Shown: positions 53,078 to 62,347, counted from the stretch's first letter. The stretch: DNA of 64,000 bases from Mycobacterium sp. URHD0025 (GCF_000426065.1 NZ_AUEQ01000013.1:248001-312000); one strand, 5' to 3'. Notes: generated from the sequence alone by a model not told the origin. Numbers and translations are program-made.

Positions 53078-53887
53078 ATGCCCGTCATCGACGCCCGACA
53101 TCTGACCGCGATCTCAGAAACCGCGCTCCTGACCCTGCATCAGAGAGCGACCGAGGCGGCCCGGCCCGACGGCATCATCACGGACCCGCTGGCGATCGCC
53201 CTGCGTGACAGCCTCGGATACGACTACCACCATTTCGGCCCGACTCACCAAGCCACCGCCCTGCGGGCCCTGGCCTTCGACCTCGCCACGCGCCGGTACC
53301 TGCGTACACACAGCAGGGCCACCGTGGTCGCCCTTGCCGAGGGGCTACAGACCAGCTTCTGGCGCCTTGACAACGGTGAGATGGACTGGCTCTCAGTTGA
53401 TCTCGAACCAATCGTGGCCCTGCGTCAGCAGTTACTGCCGTCCTGCGACAGGCTCCACCACCTGGCGCAATCCGCGCTCGACCACTCCTGGATGGACGTG
53501 GTGGACACCACCAACGGGGTGCTCATCACCGCGGAGGGGTTGTTCCAGTACCTGGAACACGACGCGGTATTCGATCTCATCGCCGCCTGCGCTGCCAGGT
53601 TCCCCGGCGGGCAACTCGTCTTCGACAGCGTCCCGCGATTTCTCAGCTGGTACTCGCAGCGACGTGGCATCAGACTGAGCAAGCAGTACACCGCACCGCC
53701 GATGCCGTTCTCCTTCACTGCCGATCGGTACGACGAATTACGTTCCATACCTGGCGTACTCGCGGTGCACGAGCTCGAGATGCCGACCGGACGCGGCAAG
53801 GTCGCCTCGCGGGCCGCAGGCCTGGTCTACCGGTCCCGCAGGCTCGAGCGCTTCCGCGCACCGACCAACGTCATCGAGTTCGGATGA
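53078..53887 (+). CDS. Class I SAM-dependent methyltransferase, PPM1/LCMT family
   Basis: About 269 residues. The family pattern is seen in TALLTLHQRATEAARPDGIITDPLA, VVALAEGLQTSFWRLD, WLSVDLEPIVALRQQLLP and the motif IV-like VLITAEGLFQYLE. Mycobacteria hold many such putative O-methyltransferases; substrates are unknown. A GTG six bases upstream is also possible. It is divergent from PPE1 and convergent with metE, with a strong terminator in between. Confidence 0.85.
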   Translation: MPVIDARHLTAISETALLTLHQRATEAARPDGIITDPLAIALRDSLGYDYHHFGPTHQATALRALAFDLATRRYLRTHSRATVVALAEGLQTSFWRLDNGEMDWLSVDLEPIVALRQQLLPSCDRLHHLAQSALDHSWMDVVDTTNGVLITAEGLFQYLEHDAVFDLIAACAARFPGGQLVFDSVPRFLSWYSQRRGIRLSKQYTAPPMPFSFTADRYDELRSIPGVLAVHELEMPTGRGKVASRAAGLVYRSRRLERFRAPTNVIEFG

Positions 53888-53907
53888 GAACCAGCGCGAC
53901 AAGCGCA

Positions 53908-53958
53908 CCGAGCGCGGGTCGCGCGACGGGGTCAACCCTGCACGCGACCCACGCTCGG
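53908..53958. terminator. Bidirectional terminator between the methyltransferase and metE
   Basis: Arms CCGAGCG and GGGTCGCG pair with CGCGACCC and CGCTCGG, with one internal mismatch and a 19-base loop, between two convergent stop codons. Confidence 0.8.
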
Positions 53959-53972
53959 CATCCCGAATAGCG

Positions 53973-56258
53973 CTATCCCGCACGCACTTCAGCTGCGGCA
54001 CTGACCAGGTGCCGCAACGCCTCGGTCACCTCATCGGTGGTACGGGTTTTCAGGCCACAATCCGGGTTGACCCAGAGCCGTTCGGCCGGAACCGATCTGA
54101 GCGCCTCACGCAGCGATGTGGCGATCTCATCCGTGCCGGGCACGCGCGGCGAGTGAATGTCGTAGACGCCGGGTCCGACGCTGTTGGAGAATCCAGCGGC
54201 ATTCAGATCACCGAGTACCTCCATGTGCGAACGGGCCGCCTCGATGGAGGTCACGTCGGCGTCGAGGTCGGCGATCGCCCCGATCACCTCACCGAACTCC
54301 GAATAGCACAGGTGGGTGTGGATCTGCGTCGAATCGGCTACGCCGGACGTGGCAAGCCGGAACGCATCGACGGCCCACCGGAGATAGGCATCCTTGTCCT
54401 TGTTCCGTAGCGGGAGCAACTCCCGTAAGGCGGGCTCGTCGACCTGGATGATCGCGATACCGGCAGACTGCAGATCCGCGGTTTCGTCCCGGATGGCCAG
54501 CGCCACTTGGGCTGCCGTGTCTGCCAGCGGCTGGTCGTCGCGGACGAACGACCAGGCCAGGATGGTGACCGGTCCGGTGAGCATGCCCTTGACCGGCTTG
54601 TCGGTTAGCGACTGGGCATAGGTGATCCACTCAACCGTCATCGGCTCCGGCCGGAACACGTCCCCGTAGAGGATCGGCGGGCGCACGCACCGGCTGCCGT
54701 AGGACTGCACCCACCCGTTCTGCGTGGCGAAGAAACCGTCGAGCTGCTCGGCGAAGTACTGCACCATGTCGTTGCGCTCGGGCTCGCCGTGTACCAACAC
54801 ATCCAAGCCCAGTTGTTCCTGCAATGCGATGACGCCGGCGATCTCAGCCTTCATCCGCCGCTGATATTCGGCGGCGTCGATCTTGCCGGACCGCAGCTCA
54901 GCGCGGGCGATACGAATAGCCGAGGTCTGCGGGTACGACCCGATGGTCGTGGTGGGCAACGGTGGCAACTTCAGCCGGTCCTGCTGGGCGGCCCTGCGCT
55001 CTTCGGCGGGCTCACGCTTGGTTCCGGAAGCGGCGATCTGAATGATCCGCGCCCTGACATCGCCGTTGTCGAGCCGTGGATCAGACGTGCGGGAAACAAT
55101 GGCGGCGCCAGACGCTGCGATCTCGGACGAGATCGCGTCGCGACCATCCCGCAAGCCTCGCGCCAGCACCACCACCTCGTCGACCTTCTCGGATCCGAAT
55201 GCCAGCCAGCTTCGCAGCGCCGCATCGACATCCGGCTCCGCGTCAAGCGTGTACGGCACATGCAGGGTCGAGCACGACGTCGATACCGCAACCGCCTCCG
55301 CCAGTCCCTGTGTCGTGGCCAGTGTCCCGAGGGCTCGTTCGAGATCTGTGCGCCAGACGTTACGGCCGTCCACCACACCGGCCACCAGGAGTTTGCCGCC
55401 GAGCTCCGGCACCGCGTCCAGACTCGTGGCCGAGCCGGCGACCAGATCGACACCGATGGCCTCGACCGGGGTCCGGGCCAGCGCGGGCAGCACGTCGGTG
55501 AGCTCACCGAAATAGGTCGCGACGAAGATCGCGGGCCGTTTGGTCACCTCACCCAGCCGGGCATAGGTATGCGCGACGAGTCCAGCCGCGTCGTCGACCA
55601 TGTCCGTCACCAACACCGGCTCATCGAACTGGACCCACTCGACTCCCGCGTCGGCGAGCACCCCCAGCAGTTCGGCATAGACCGCCAGCAGATCGTCGAG
55701 CCTGGAGAGCGGCGTATCCGCGCCGTCGACCGACTTCGACAGAGCCGCGAATGTGATGGGTCCGACGATCACCGGACGGGCCGGAACACCTTGTGCGCGA
55801 GCCTCTTCCAGCTCTGCCAGTACCTTGGCCGCATTGAGGGAGAACAAGGTGTCGGGACCGAACTCCGGGACCAGGTAGTGGTAGTTCGTGTCGAACCACT
55901 TGGTCATCTCCAGGGGTACGATCTCTTCGCCGTCATAGATACCGCCGCGGGCGGCCGCGAAATAGCGGTCCAGGCCGTCGGAGATACCGTTTACCCTGGG
56001 CGGCAGCGCCCCGACCAGAACTGCGGTGTCGAGCATCTGGTCGTAATAGGAGAAGGTGTTGACCGGGACCGAGTCCAGACCGGCCGCCACCAGCGACCGC
56101 CACGTGTCACTGCGCAGGCGGGCGGCGACCGACTCGAGTTCAGCGCGATCGACGCGACCGGCCCAGTACTTCTCGACGGCACGCTTGAGTTCACGGTTGG
56201 GCCCGATCCGGGGAGACCCGAGGATGGTGGCGACAAAAGGTATTGCGGTTGTGCTCAT
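53973..56258 (-). CDS. metE: Cobalamin-independent methionine synthase MetE
   Basis: 761 residues, the normal length. Transfers the methyl group of 5-methyltetrahydropteroyl-triglutamate to homocysteine. Both barrels are present; the zinc-site residues are visible in IHTHLCYSEF (His, Cys), in the late Glu region and in NPDCGLKTR. The ATG (MSTTAIPF) is the right start; a longer frame runs into the riboswitch. Expected to be shut off when B12 is present, so that MetH takes over. Confidence 0.96.
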   Translation of the reverse strand: MSTTAIPFVATILGSPRIGPNRELKRAVEKYWAGRVDRAELESVAARLRSDTWRSLVAAGLDSVPVNTFSYYDQMLDTAVLVGALPPRVNGISDGLDRYFAAARGGIYDGEEIVPLEMTKWFDTNYHYLVPEFGPDTLFSLNAAKVLAELEEARAQGVPARPVIVGPITFAALSKSVDGADTPLSRLDDLLAVYAELLGVLADAGVEWVQFDEPVLVTDMVDDAAGLVAHTYARLGEVTKRPAIFVATYFGELTDVLPALARTPVEAIGVDLVAGSATSLDAVPELGGKLLVAGVVDGRNVWRTDLERALGTLATTQGLAEAVAVSTSCSTLHVPYTLDAEPDVDAALRSWLAFGSEKVDEVVVLARGLRDGRDAISSEIAASGAAIVSRTSDPRLDNGDVRARIIQIAASGTKREPAEERRAAQQDRLKLPPLPTTTIGSYPQTSAIRIARAELRSGKIDAAEYQRRMKAEIAGVIALQEQLGLDVLVHGEPERNDMVQYFAEQLDGFFATQNGWVQSYGSRCVRPPILYGDVFRPEPMTVEWITYAQSLTDKPVKGMLTGPVTILAWSFVRDDQPLADTAAQVALAIRDETADLQSAGIAIIQVDEPALRELLPLRNKDKDAYLRWAVDAFRLATSGVADSTQIHTHLCYSEFGEVIGAIADLDADVTSIEAARSHMEVLGDLNAAGFSNSVGPGVYDIHSPRVPGTDEIATSLREALRSVPAERLWVNPDCGLKTRTTDEVTEALRHLVSAAAEVRAG

Positions 56259-56394
56259 TACGGCGTCCTTCAACGTGCGAGGGATGGCCACCGCCAGGAG
56301 ACGTCGAACCGAACACGGCCACCCGCTCGCGTGTGAACCGCCTTCGGCCACTGCCCATTCCGCGAGGCGATGAACCACCGGACGCGGCGCGCCC

Positions 56395-56590
56395 GGTACG
56401 GCTGGCAGGTCTTCGGACTCACAGGCACGCACGGGCCTCGTGCACCTACTGGCCGTCGCTTCCCAGCCGCAGATCCCTGCGTGCCAGTGCTGATGACGGC
56501 GGTCGTTCCTGCATACCGCTGCGGGACAGTCCCGGATTCTCACCGGGTTCCCTCTCACGTCGCATCTCAACCAGCCTGCGGCGCTCGATG
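56395..56590 (-). ncRNA. Cobalamin (B12) riboswitch upstream of metE
   Basis: On the minus strand the conserved aptamer blocks appear in order: AGGGAACCCGGTGAG then GAATCCGGGACTG, CCCGCAGCGGTATG, and the B12 box GAGTCCGAAGACCTGCC near 56404-56420. The aptamer ends about 135 bases before the metE ATG, leaving room for the expression platform. Both limits are approximate. M. tuberculosis metE also carries this element. Confidence 0.92.
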
Positions 56591-56667
56591 TCGGCACCGC
56601 AGACACTCCGGCGCCGACAAACCAGCTGCGAGCACGAGACTACTCGCTGCGCAGTGAGGGGTACCGC

Positions 56668-57342
56668 TCAGCGCGGCATCGCGGCCTTGATCTTGTCCAC
56701 CACGTCAGCGGCCTGGGTCACCGACGAACCTGCCGGCTTACACGCCTGGACGTCCATGACGAGGTTGGCGGCCACGGCAAGCGCACGCTGGCAATCCCGG
56801 GTCTGGCCCCCGTTGACGCGGGTGAACGGCAGCGTGAGTTCGTCGTCGGTCTTGGTGAGTTCACCACTCTTCCACCTGGGCAACGGTTGACCGTTGAGGG
56901 TGATGTTCACCTTGTGGTCGGTGCACTTCGACCAGCGGTCCGCCGACTGGCCCAGAAAGTCATCGGCGTCCTGCGTGGTCGGGAAGATCACCACCGACTG
57001 CACCACCAGGTTGTCCCAGTCATCGTTGTCCGGAGCGCGCAGCAGCACCTGGCGCATGGCGGTCCAGTGATCCCCGTAGATGGCGGACTCGTTCACCTGC
57101 CATGCGCCGAGGCAATTCAGATTGGGCAACAGGTTGCGGTGATCACTCATCTCGGTGACCGGTGGATGTGCCACCATCCCGCCGGTCCCCATCACGGCGT
57201 TGATCTCATCGGGACTGAGCAGCAGGCCCTCCAGCGCGGATTTGGGCACATCCTTCGGGGGCCCCGGGGCCTTGTCACCGTTGCCGGAACAGCTGGTCGC
57301 CAACAGCACGAGCATGAGCAACGAGATCGCGAGCCTGATCAC
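56668..57342 (-). CDS. Lipoprotein with PknH-like extracellular sensor domain
   Basis: 224 residues from a GTG preceded by AAAGGGA (a start 36 bases upstream is less well supported). The signal peptide ends in the lipobox LATSC. The mature part is a PknH_C-type domain (LLLSPDEINAVMGTGGM, then paired cysteines such as NLNCLGAW, RWSKCTDHKV, TRDCQRAL, VQACKPAG). Such stand-alone lipoproteins are common in mycobacteria and of unknown function. It begins just beyond the metE riboswitch on the same strand. Confidence 0.85.
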   Translation of the reverse strand: MIRLAISLLMLVLLATSCSGNGDKAPGPPKDVPKSALEGLLLSPDEINAVMGTGGMVAHPPVTEMSDHRNLLPNLNCLGAWQVNESAIYGDHWTAMRQVLLRAPDNDDWDNLVVQSVVIFPTTQDADDFLGQSADRWSKCTDHKVNITLNGQPLPRWKSGELTKTDDELTLPFTRVNGGQTRDCQRALAVAANLVMDVQACKPAGSSVTQAADVVDKIKAAMPR

Positions 57343-57455
57343 GGTAATCCCTTTACTGAAGGCACGGTTCACGCGCACATGGTGGTTGAGTGTCAGAGCG
57401 GCGAAGGCAGCACATGACCGCGATACTGATCAGCGCATTGCGTTTGAGATAGCCG

Positions 57456-58034
57456 TCAGGCGTGGGTTCCCGCTGCGGCGCAGGCCATCTGCGCGTTGTT
57501 GGCATCGGTGTTGAGCTGGGTCGCGGTGTCGTTGAGCGATTGACCGCCGGTACGCAGCCCCATCTTCAGGAGCAACTTGGTGGCACCGAAAGACCAGGAC
57601 CGCATGGGGTTCGCGATGTCGGGTGAAAGTCCTGGCGTGCCGGCGGCATTCATCGCCGACGCGGCCGCTTCGCGCAATGCGGTGCGGCCACTCGTGTTCG
57701 TGGTGCTGATGGTCGGATCCCCGTAGTCGGGCCGCTCCACACCTTCGATGGAATCCGCGAAATCGCCGTAGAACGTCGATGCCGAATCGAGCGCATCGGC
57801 GAACGTCGAGCAGGCCGTGACCGCCGGCACACCGGGGTCATCCGTGCTGGCGACCGGCACGGCCTCAGGACTTGCGGCCGGCGCGCCAGGCAACACCGGA
57901 GGCAACTCCGGCACGGCCGGCACCGCAGGCCCCGGAGAACCGGCCCCATCGCCCGGTTCGGCGAGTGCCGTCGGCATCGCAGCGAAGCCGATGCTGAAGG
58001 CAATGAGCAGCGAGGCGAACCCTCGCTCATACAC
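57456..58034 (-). CDS. Exported Pro-rich protein, conserved hypothetical
   Basis: 192 residues from GTG (VYERGFASLLIAFS). Signal peptide with cleavage near ALAEPGDG. A Pro/Ala linker of about 45 residues is followed by a helical domain with two cysteines (TACSTFADAL near the start and QMACAAAGTHA at the end) that probably form a disulfide. Related exported mycobacterial proteins exist, but I know no function. Confidence 0.78.
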   Translation of the reverse strand: MYERGFASLLIAFSIGFAAMPTALAEPGDGAGSPGPAVPAVPELPPVLPGAPAASPEAVPVASTDDPGVPAVTACSTFADALDSASTFYGDFADSIEGVERPDYGDPTISTTNTSGRTALREAAASAMNAAGTPGLSPDIANPMRSWSFGATKLLLKMGLRTGGQSLNDTATQLNTDANNAQMACAAAGTHA

Positions 58035-58467
58035 GTGAGACGACCTCAACGATTCCTCCGTCAGTCGGTAGCGGTTAGGCGCCAGGCGCCGCAGTGGACG
58101 TCCGCGCCGCATCGACACGTCCGCCTTCCCCCCGGATCACCTCACGGTCGAGGGTTCACATGTCCAAAAGGTGAACATCCGGCCAACCCGCCCCCTCTGC
58201 GGGTCGTCCATTGCGTGCCGGGAGCCGTGTCCGATGCCTCATATATGTATTACGCTGCGGCGCACGCTATTTCCCAGCAACCTCACAGGTTCGAGGACTT
58301 CAGCTGGACGGGAATGCGGCGGCAACTGTTGGGTCGTTGTTCACCAAATCGAAACGCGACCGGTTAATGATTCGTCGCGACAGATTCCTTGGATCCGTTG
58401 GCTTCTGGCGACCATGACGCGTCGCAGACCACGCGGATCCAGAACCATGAGAGGCGCAAGTTCACGC
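58035..58467. other. Divergent intergenic region before the porin genes
   Basis: 433 bases without a convincing gene. It must hold the porin promoter. The segment at 58441-58467 is nearly repeated before the second porin, which shows the ATG at 58447 is not needed (it is ACG in the copy). Confidence 0.5.
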
Positions 58468-59166
58468 ATGTTGAGTCGTTTTGCCACCCTGGCTGCAGTC
58501 TGCATGTTGGCCCCTGTAGCGATTGCGCCCCTTGCATCGGCAGATCCCCCGCCACCGCCGGACCCCGCGGTGCCCGCAGCGGCCGGCGCACCTGCCCCGC
58601 CGCCGGACACCGGCGCAGTGCCGTCCTCGCCCCCCGGAGTCCTCGACACTCCGGACGGCTGGCACGTGACCGTCGCCGGCTCCAACGAGACACTGCTGCC
58701 CGTCGCGCCGCTGACCACCGCGATCTCGTCACGTGAGTACCTCGTGGGTGGCACGTTCAACGGGAAGGTCTCGGGTGGCGGCAAGACCAAGCTCACCGGC
58801 GGCACGCTCGAGGCCGGCGCTCAGATCGGTTGCGGCATCATCAGCGACGAGGCCGAGATCAACCCCGGTCTCAGCTTCACCCCGAGCCTCAAGATCCCGT
58901 TCACCGGATCCGCGGGCGACGTCGGCGCCGGTACCGGTATCAGCTTGCAGGGCAAGGTTTATCTGAAGCCGGGCACGGTCACCATCGTCCCGATCGACAA
59001 GAAGTCGTTCAAGGGCTCGGGTACCCGCGTGACCATCACAGGCGTGCGCATCAAGTTCGACCAGTGCGCCGGCCAGTCGTTCATTCGCACCTACGCGACC
59101 CTGACCAGCTCCACCGACAACACCGACGACGTCATCACCTACCTCGGCGTCACCAAGGCCGTCTGA
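58468..59166 (+). CDS. MspA-family porin, copy 1
   Basis: About 232 residues from the ATG shared by both copies (MLSRFATLAAV). A signal peptide cleaved near ASADPPPP and a Pro-rich linker precede the MspA domain (TPDGWHVTV, APLTTAISSREYLVGGTF, GGTLEAGAQIGCGI, C-terminal VITYLGVTKAV). Two cysteines (GCGI and FDQCAGQ) are conserved in both copies. It should form an octameric outer-membrane channel for small solutes. The Pro-rich N-terminus is not found in classical MspA. Confidence 0.87.
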   Translation: MLSRFATLAAVCMLAPVAIAPLASADPPPPPDPAVPAAAGAPAPPPDTGAVPSSPPGVLDTPDGWHVTVAGSNETLLPVAPLTTAISSREYLVGGTFNGKVSGGGKTKLTGGTLEAGAQIGCGIISDEAEINPGLSFTPSLKIPFTGSAGDVGAGTGISLQGKVYLKPGTVTIVPIDKKSFKGSGTRVTITGVRIKFDQCAGQSFIRTYATLTSSTDNTDDVITYLGVTKAV

Positions 59167-59257
59167 CCTCGGCCCGGAAACGACACCGACCATGAACCGC
59201 CCCGATCACCACGTTGATCCCTCGGATTCGAACCCCACGAGAGGCACAAGTTCCCGC

Positions 59258-59953
59258 ATGTTGAATCGTTTCGCCACCCTGGCTGCTGTTTGCCTGCTGG
59301 CCCCGGTAGCCTTGGCGCCCCTTGCGTCGGCCGACCCACCGCCCCCGCCGCCGCCCGCGGACCCGGCCGCACAACCCGTTGATGCCGGCCCCCCGCCCGA
59401 CAACGGCCTCGTCGCCTCGGCCGAGCCGGGCGTCGTCAAGACCCCGGACGGCTGGACGCTCACCGTCTCCGCGAAAGACGAGAGCCAGCTGCCCGTGGCG
59501 CCCCTGACCACCGCCGCGTCGTCTCGCGAATACCTCGTCGCGGCCACGTTCACCGGCACCGTAACCGGTGGCGGCTCCACCTCGCTGACCGGCGGCACGC
59601 TCGACACGGGCTACCAGATCGGCTGCGGTATCGAGCTCGGCCAGGTCCGCCTCATCGGCTCGATCGGTCTGAGCACCTCGGGCTCGACGCTGGCCGGCAT
59701 CATCCCGACCGGCGTGAGCATGCCGATGTCGGGCACCATCGAGATCCACGCCAAGCCCGGCACCGTCACCAACGTCTCGGTGAACAAGAAGTCGTTCAAG
59801 GCCGCGCCCGTGCGTGTCACGTTGAAGGACGTCCACATCAAGATCGACGGCTGCGTCGGCCAGTCCTTCCTGCGGTCGTACGCGACGCTGACCAGCTCCA
59901 CCACCGATACCGACGACGTGGTGGCTTACTACGGCGTGACCAAGGCAGTCTGA
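59258..59953 (+). CDS. MspA-family porin, copy 2 (tandem duplicate)
   Basis: About 231 residues, with the same order of signal peptide, Pro-rich linker and MspA domain as copy 1. Many identical blocks (PDGW, PVAPLTTA, SSREYLV, GGTL, GYQIGCGI, KKSFK, ATLTSST, YYGVTKAV) show a recent tandem duplication that also took the sequence upstream. A longer reading from 59192 is possible, but comparison of the copies favours the shared ATG. Confidence 0.87.
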   Translation: MLNRFATLAAVCLLAPVALAPLASADPPPPPPPADPAAQPVDAGPPPDNGLVASAEPGVVKTPDGWTLTVSAKDESQLPVAPLTTAASSREYLVAATFTGTVTGGGSTSLTGGTLDTGYQIGCGIELGQVRLIGSIGLSTSGSTLAGIIPTGVSMPMSGTIEIHAKPGTVTNVSVNKKSFKAAPVRVTLKDVHIKIDGCVGQSFLRSYATLTSSTTDTDDVVAYYGVTKAV

Positions 59954-59984
59954 CGGTCTGGACGTGAAAGCGAAACACGAAGGC

Positions 59985-60728
59985 ATGAGCGAGAACTCGG
60001 ACGGCACATTCGCGGTCAAGAATGCGATGGCCACCCTCGCGGCAGCCGGGCTGTTCGTGGTCGGCGCGGCGGTTGCCTGCTCGGCAACCGCCGCCGCCGA
60101 TCCGGCACCGCCGGAGGTTCCAGGTGCGCCCGCGGTCGCCGCTCCGGCACCGGCACCGGAACCACCTCCGCCACCCGGGCCCGAAGTGCCCCTCATGGGC
60201 GCACCCCTCGGACCGAGCGGGCTGTCGGTTCTGGGACAGACCGGAACCGACACGGCACCTGGCAGGCTGGGCGTCCCGAACGCGGTTGACATGAGCCCGG
60301 GCGCGCTGCTGGGCCAGTACACAGCTCCGGCGGCTCCGGGTGGGCCGCCGCCGACCGAGGCACCCAACCTCCGGGCCTTCAACAACGGAAACTTCTTCCC
60401 GCAGAACGAGAAACCGGCGGCGCCTGGTCAAGGCACCCAGGTCGGCGTCGCTCCGGGTCAGGAGAACGCGGACATCTCCGGACTCGACTGGATGCGACAG
60501 ATGCACACGCTGTACCGCAACGGAAACCTGCGTGGCGCCGCGCTGGGACAGCTACCCAAAGAGCAACTCGGAGAACCACTTCCGGGCACCGCTCCCCCGC
60601 CCGGAACCAATATTCCGCAGGGCCTCGCGGAGAACCTCCCGGATCCTGCGGCACCCCCGCCGGCGCCTGAGGCTCCGCCGGCACCGGGTGTCCCGCTACC
60701 GGCACCTCCCGCACCGCCTGCTCCATGA
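59985..60728 (+). CDS. Exported Pro/Ala-rich protein
   Basis: 247 residues from an ATG after GAAGGC (a GTG at 59964 is another choice). Signal peptide with cleavage near AAADPAPP. Very rich in Pro, Ala and Gly at both ends, with a less repetitive middle (NLRAFNNGNFFPQNEKP and LDWMRQMHTLYRNGNL). It begins 31 bases after porin 2 and may be cotranscribed and work in the envelope with the porins. Family not recognised. Confidence 0.75.
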   Translation: MSENSDGTFAVKNAMATLAAAGLFVVGAAVACSATAAADPAPPEVPGAPAVAAPAPAPEPPPPPGPEVPLMGAPLGPSGLSVLGQTGTDTAPGRLGVPNAVDMSPGALLGQYTAPAAPGGPPPTEAPNLRAFNNGNFFPQNEKPAAPGQGTQVGVAPGQENADISGLDWMRQMHTLYRNGNLRGAALGQLPKEQLGEPLPGTAPPPGTNIPQGLAENLPDPAAPPPAPEAPPAPGVPLPAPPAPPAP

Positions 60729-60733
60729 CACAT

Positions 60734-60768
60734 TCGGGCAGCGTCCGGTAACCCCGGATGCTGCCCGA
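60734..60768 (+). terminator. Hairpin terminator after the porin cluster
   Basis: TCGGGCAGC and TCCGG pair with CCGGA and GCTGCCCGA, with one internal mismatch and a five-base loop, six bases after the stop. Confidence 0.85.
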
Positions 60769-60850
60769 TTGCGTTTCTCCGTCGCACGGCCCTTCCTGGC
60801 CAGCCGAGCTCGGGCGAAATGTCAGCTGGACGAATTCTGGCAACTTTCTG

Positions 60851-60878
60851 TTAACTTCCTGTGCATCGGGAATACACT
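60851..60878 (+). promoter_or_regulatory. Candidate SigA-type promoter
   Basis: TTAACT (60851-60856), 16 bases, TACACT (60873-60878), about 65 bases before the next gene. Confidence 0.4.
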
Positions 60879-60945
60879 GACAGCTGACGGCCGGGGCTAC
60901 CGGTGAGAGCGACAGCATGAGATCCGACCGCCAGGAGGGTCGGGG

Positions 60946-61260
60946 ATGCTGGCGCGGAAACACAATTCGACATTCATCGGTATGGCCGTGATCGTGTCGG
61001 CCATCGCAAGCGGGGGCATACCGTCGGCCACGGCCGACCCGACCCCCGGCAGTCAACGGGCCGACGAAACCATCTCAGCCCTGGGCGCCGAGGGTTACAC
61101 CGTGGCGATCAACTGGGTTGGCGGTACCAGCACACTGCCTCTGGACAGATGCCGGGTCAACGCGATCCACAACCCCAACCGCGGGGTTCCGCCGCTGCCG
61201 AAATCGTCGGTGACGGTGTACGTGGATGTGCAGTGCCCCGACGAATCCGCGAATTCCTGA
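60946..61260 (+). CDS. Small exported protein, conserved hypothetical
   Basis: 104 residues; the ATG follows GGAGGG. Signal peptide cleaved near SATADPTP. The mature part has two cysteines (LDRCRVNAIHNP and VDVQCPDES) and a beta-rich pattern (VAINWVGGTSTLPL, SVTVYVDVQC) seen in other small mycobacterial secreted proteins. Function unknown. Convergent with the next gene, three bases apart. Confidence 0.78.
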   Translation: MLARKHNSTFIGMAVIVSAIASGGIPSATADPTPGSQRADETISALGAEGYTVAINWVGGTSTLPLDRCRVNAIHNPNRGVPPLPKSSVTVYVDVQCPDESANS

Positions 61261-61263
61261 GGA

Positions 61264-61605
61264 TCAGAACGCACCCGCGTTGGGAGCAGAGGTCGTCGCG
61301 TAGGGATTCGACATGGTCGTGGTTGGTGGCGTCGTGGTCGGTGGCGCGGTCGTTGCTTGGGCGTCCTCGGGCGGTGTTGGGGCGGTTGATGTTCCGGCGT
61401 CTTCGCTGGTGCTCACCGGTGTCCTCGGTGTCGTGCCGGCCGTACTCAGCGTGGACGACCGCGACAATGCCGGCCTCGTCGGGCTCACCGGAGTGAGCCG
61501 CTCAGGTTGATCGGGTGACACCGAGTGGTGCGACGTCGTCACTATGGCGAACACCAAGGCACCGATGGCCACAACCGCACCGATCCCGGCCGCGAGCATC
61601 GCCAC
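61264..61605 (-). CDS. Membrane-anchored Thr/Pro-rich protein
   Basis: 113 residues from GTG: one N-terminal transmembrane helix (about 2-23), then a Ser/Thr/Pro-rich extracytoplasmic tail with runs such as TTAPPTTTPPTTT. No domain is recognisable. The Thr/Pro tail could be O-mannosylated in mycobacteria (inference). The start is uncertain. Confidence 0.6.
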   Translation of the reverse strand: MAMLAAGIGAVVAIGALVFAIVTTSHHSVSPDQPERLTPVSPTRPALSRSSTLSTAGTTPRTPVSTSEDAGTSTAPTPPEDAQATTAPPTTTPPTTTMSNPYATTSAPNAGAF

Positions 61606-61665
61606 CGGGTCTCATGCCACGGAGCGCCCGGTGGGTTGTCCTCTGAGCTGACCCGCCGGTCCCGA

Positions 61666-62220
61666 TCAACTACCGGCATGCGGCTCCGAGCTTCCGGCGA
61701 CGCCATTGGACGGAAAACCCGAGAGCGACAACGCAATCAACCACACCACGCCGGCCAGCACGGCGATATCCGCGACGTTGAACACCGGCATCGGGCCGAT
61801 GGCCAGGAAGTCGACCACGTGTCCGCGCAGCGGGCCCGGCGCCCGGAACAGCCGGTCGACGAGATTGCCCGCGGCGCCGCCGAGGATGGTCCCCAGGCCC
61901 ACAGCCCACCATGGCGACCGGACATGCACGCCGATCCAGGCGACCCCCGCTGCCACGGATACCACGACGACGGTCAGCATCACGGTCCGGTTCGCGGCCA
62001 TCGACAGCGCCGCACCGGAGTTACGGGTGAGTTCACAGCCCAGCCAGTCGCCGAGCAAGGGGACGGGCCGGCCGGGTTCCAGCATGCCCACCGCGAGGGC
62101 CTTGGTGCCCACGTCGATGAGGAACACCGCACCGGCGGTCAACAGCAGCAGACGGCGGCGCGTCGGCTGCGCCGAGCCGGCTCCCGGGATACCGGAAATA
62201 TCGGCAATGTCGGCCGTCAC
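61666..62220 (-). CDS. lspA: Lipoprotein signal peptidase LspA
   Basis: 184 residues with four transmembrane helices. The catalytic aspartates are in GNLVDRLF and FNVADIAV, and TRNSGAALS is also conserved. It removes signal peptides from prolipoproteins after lipidation. Because this copy stands beside unrelated genes rather than in the usual lspA-rluD order, it may be a second copy. Divergent from echA14. Confidence 0.88.
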   Translation of the reverse strand: MTADIADISGIPGAGSAQPTRRRLLLLTAGAVFLIDVGTKALAVGMLEPGRPVPLLGDWLGCELTRNSGAALSMAANRTVMLTVVVVSVAAGVAWIGVHVRSPWWAVGLGTILGGAAGNLVDRLFRAPGPLRGHVVDFLAIGPMPVFNVADIAVLAGVVWLIALSLSGFPSNGVAGSSEPHAGS

Positions 62221-62347
62221 CGGATCATTGTCCGCTCAGCAAGTCCGGACCGCCGGGCAACGCGGCCGACGATTCGATGAACATTTGTGGTCGCGCCGGC
62301 TCCGGACTGACGCTCACTGCCAGCAGTCCGGGCGCTAGGGTGGCCTC

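Noticed and set aside
53017..53208. Small plus-strand frame before the methyltransferase
   Set aside because: Overlaps the methyltransferase start in another phase and lacks support.
54789..56336. Plus-strand frame of 515 codons
   Set aside because: Antisense to metE and its leader; no recognisable motif.
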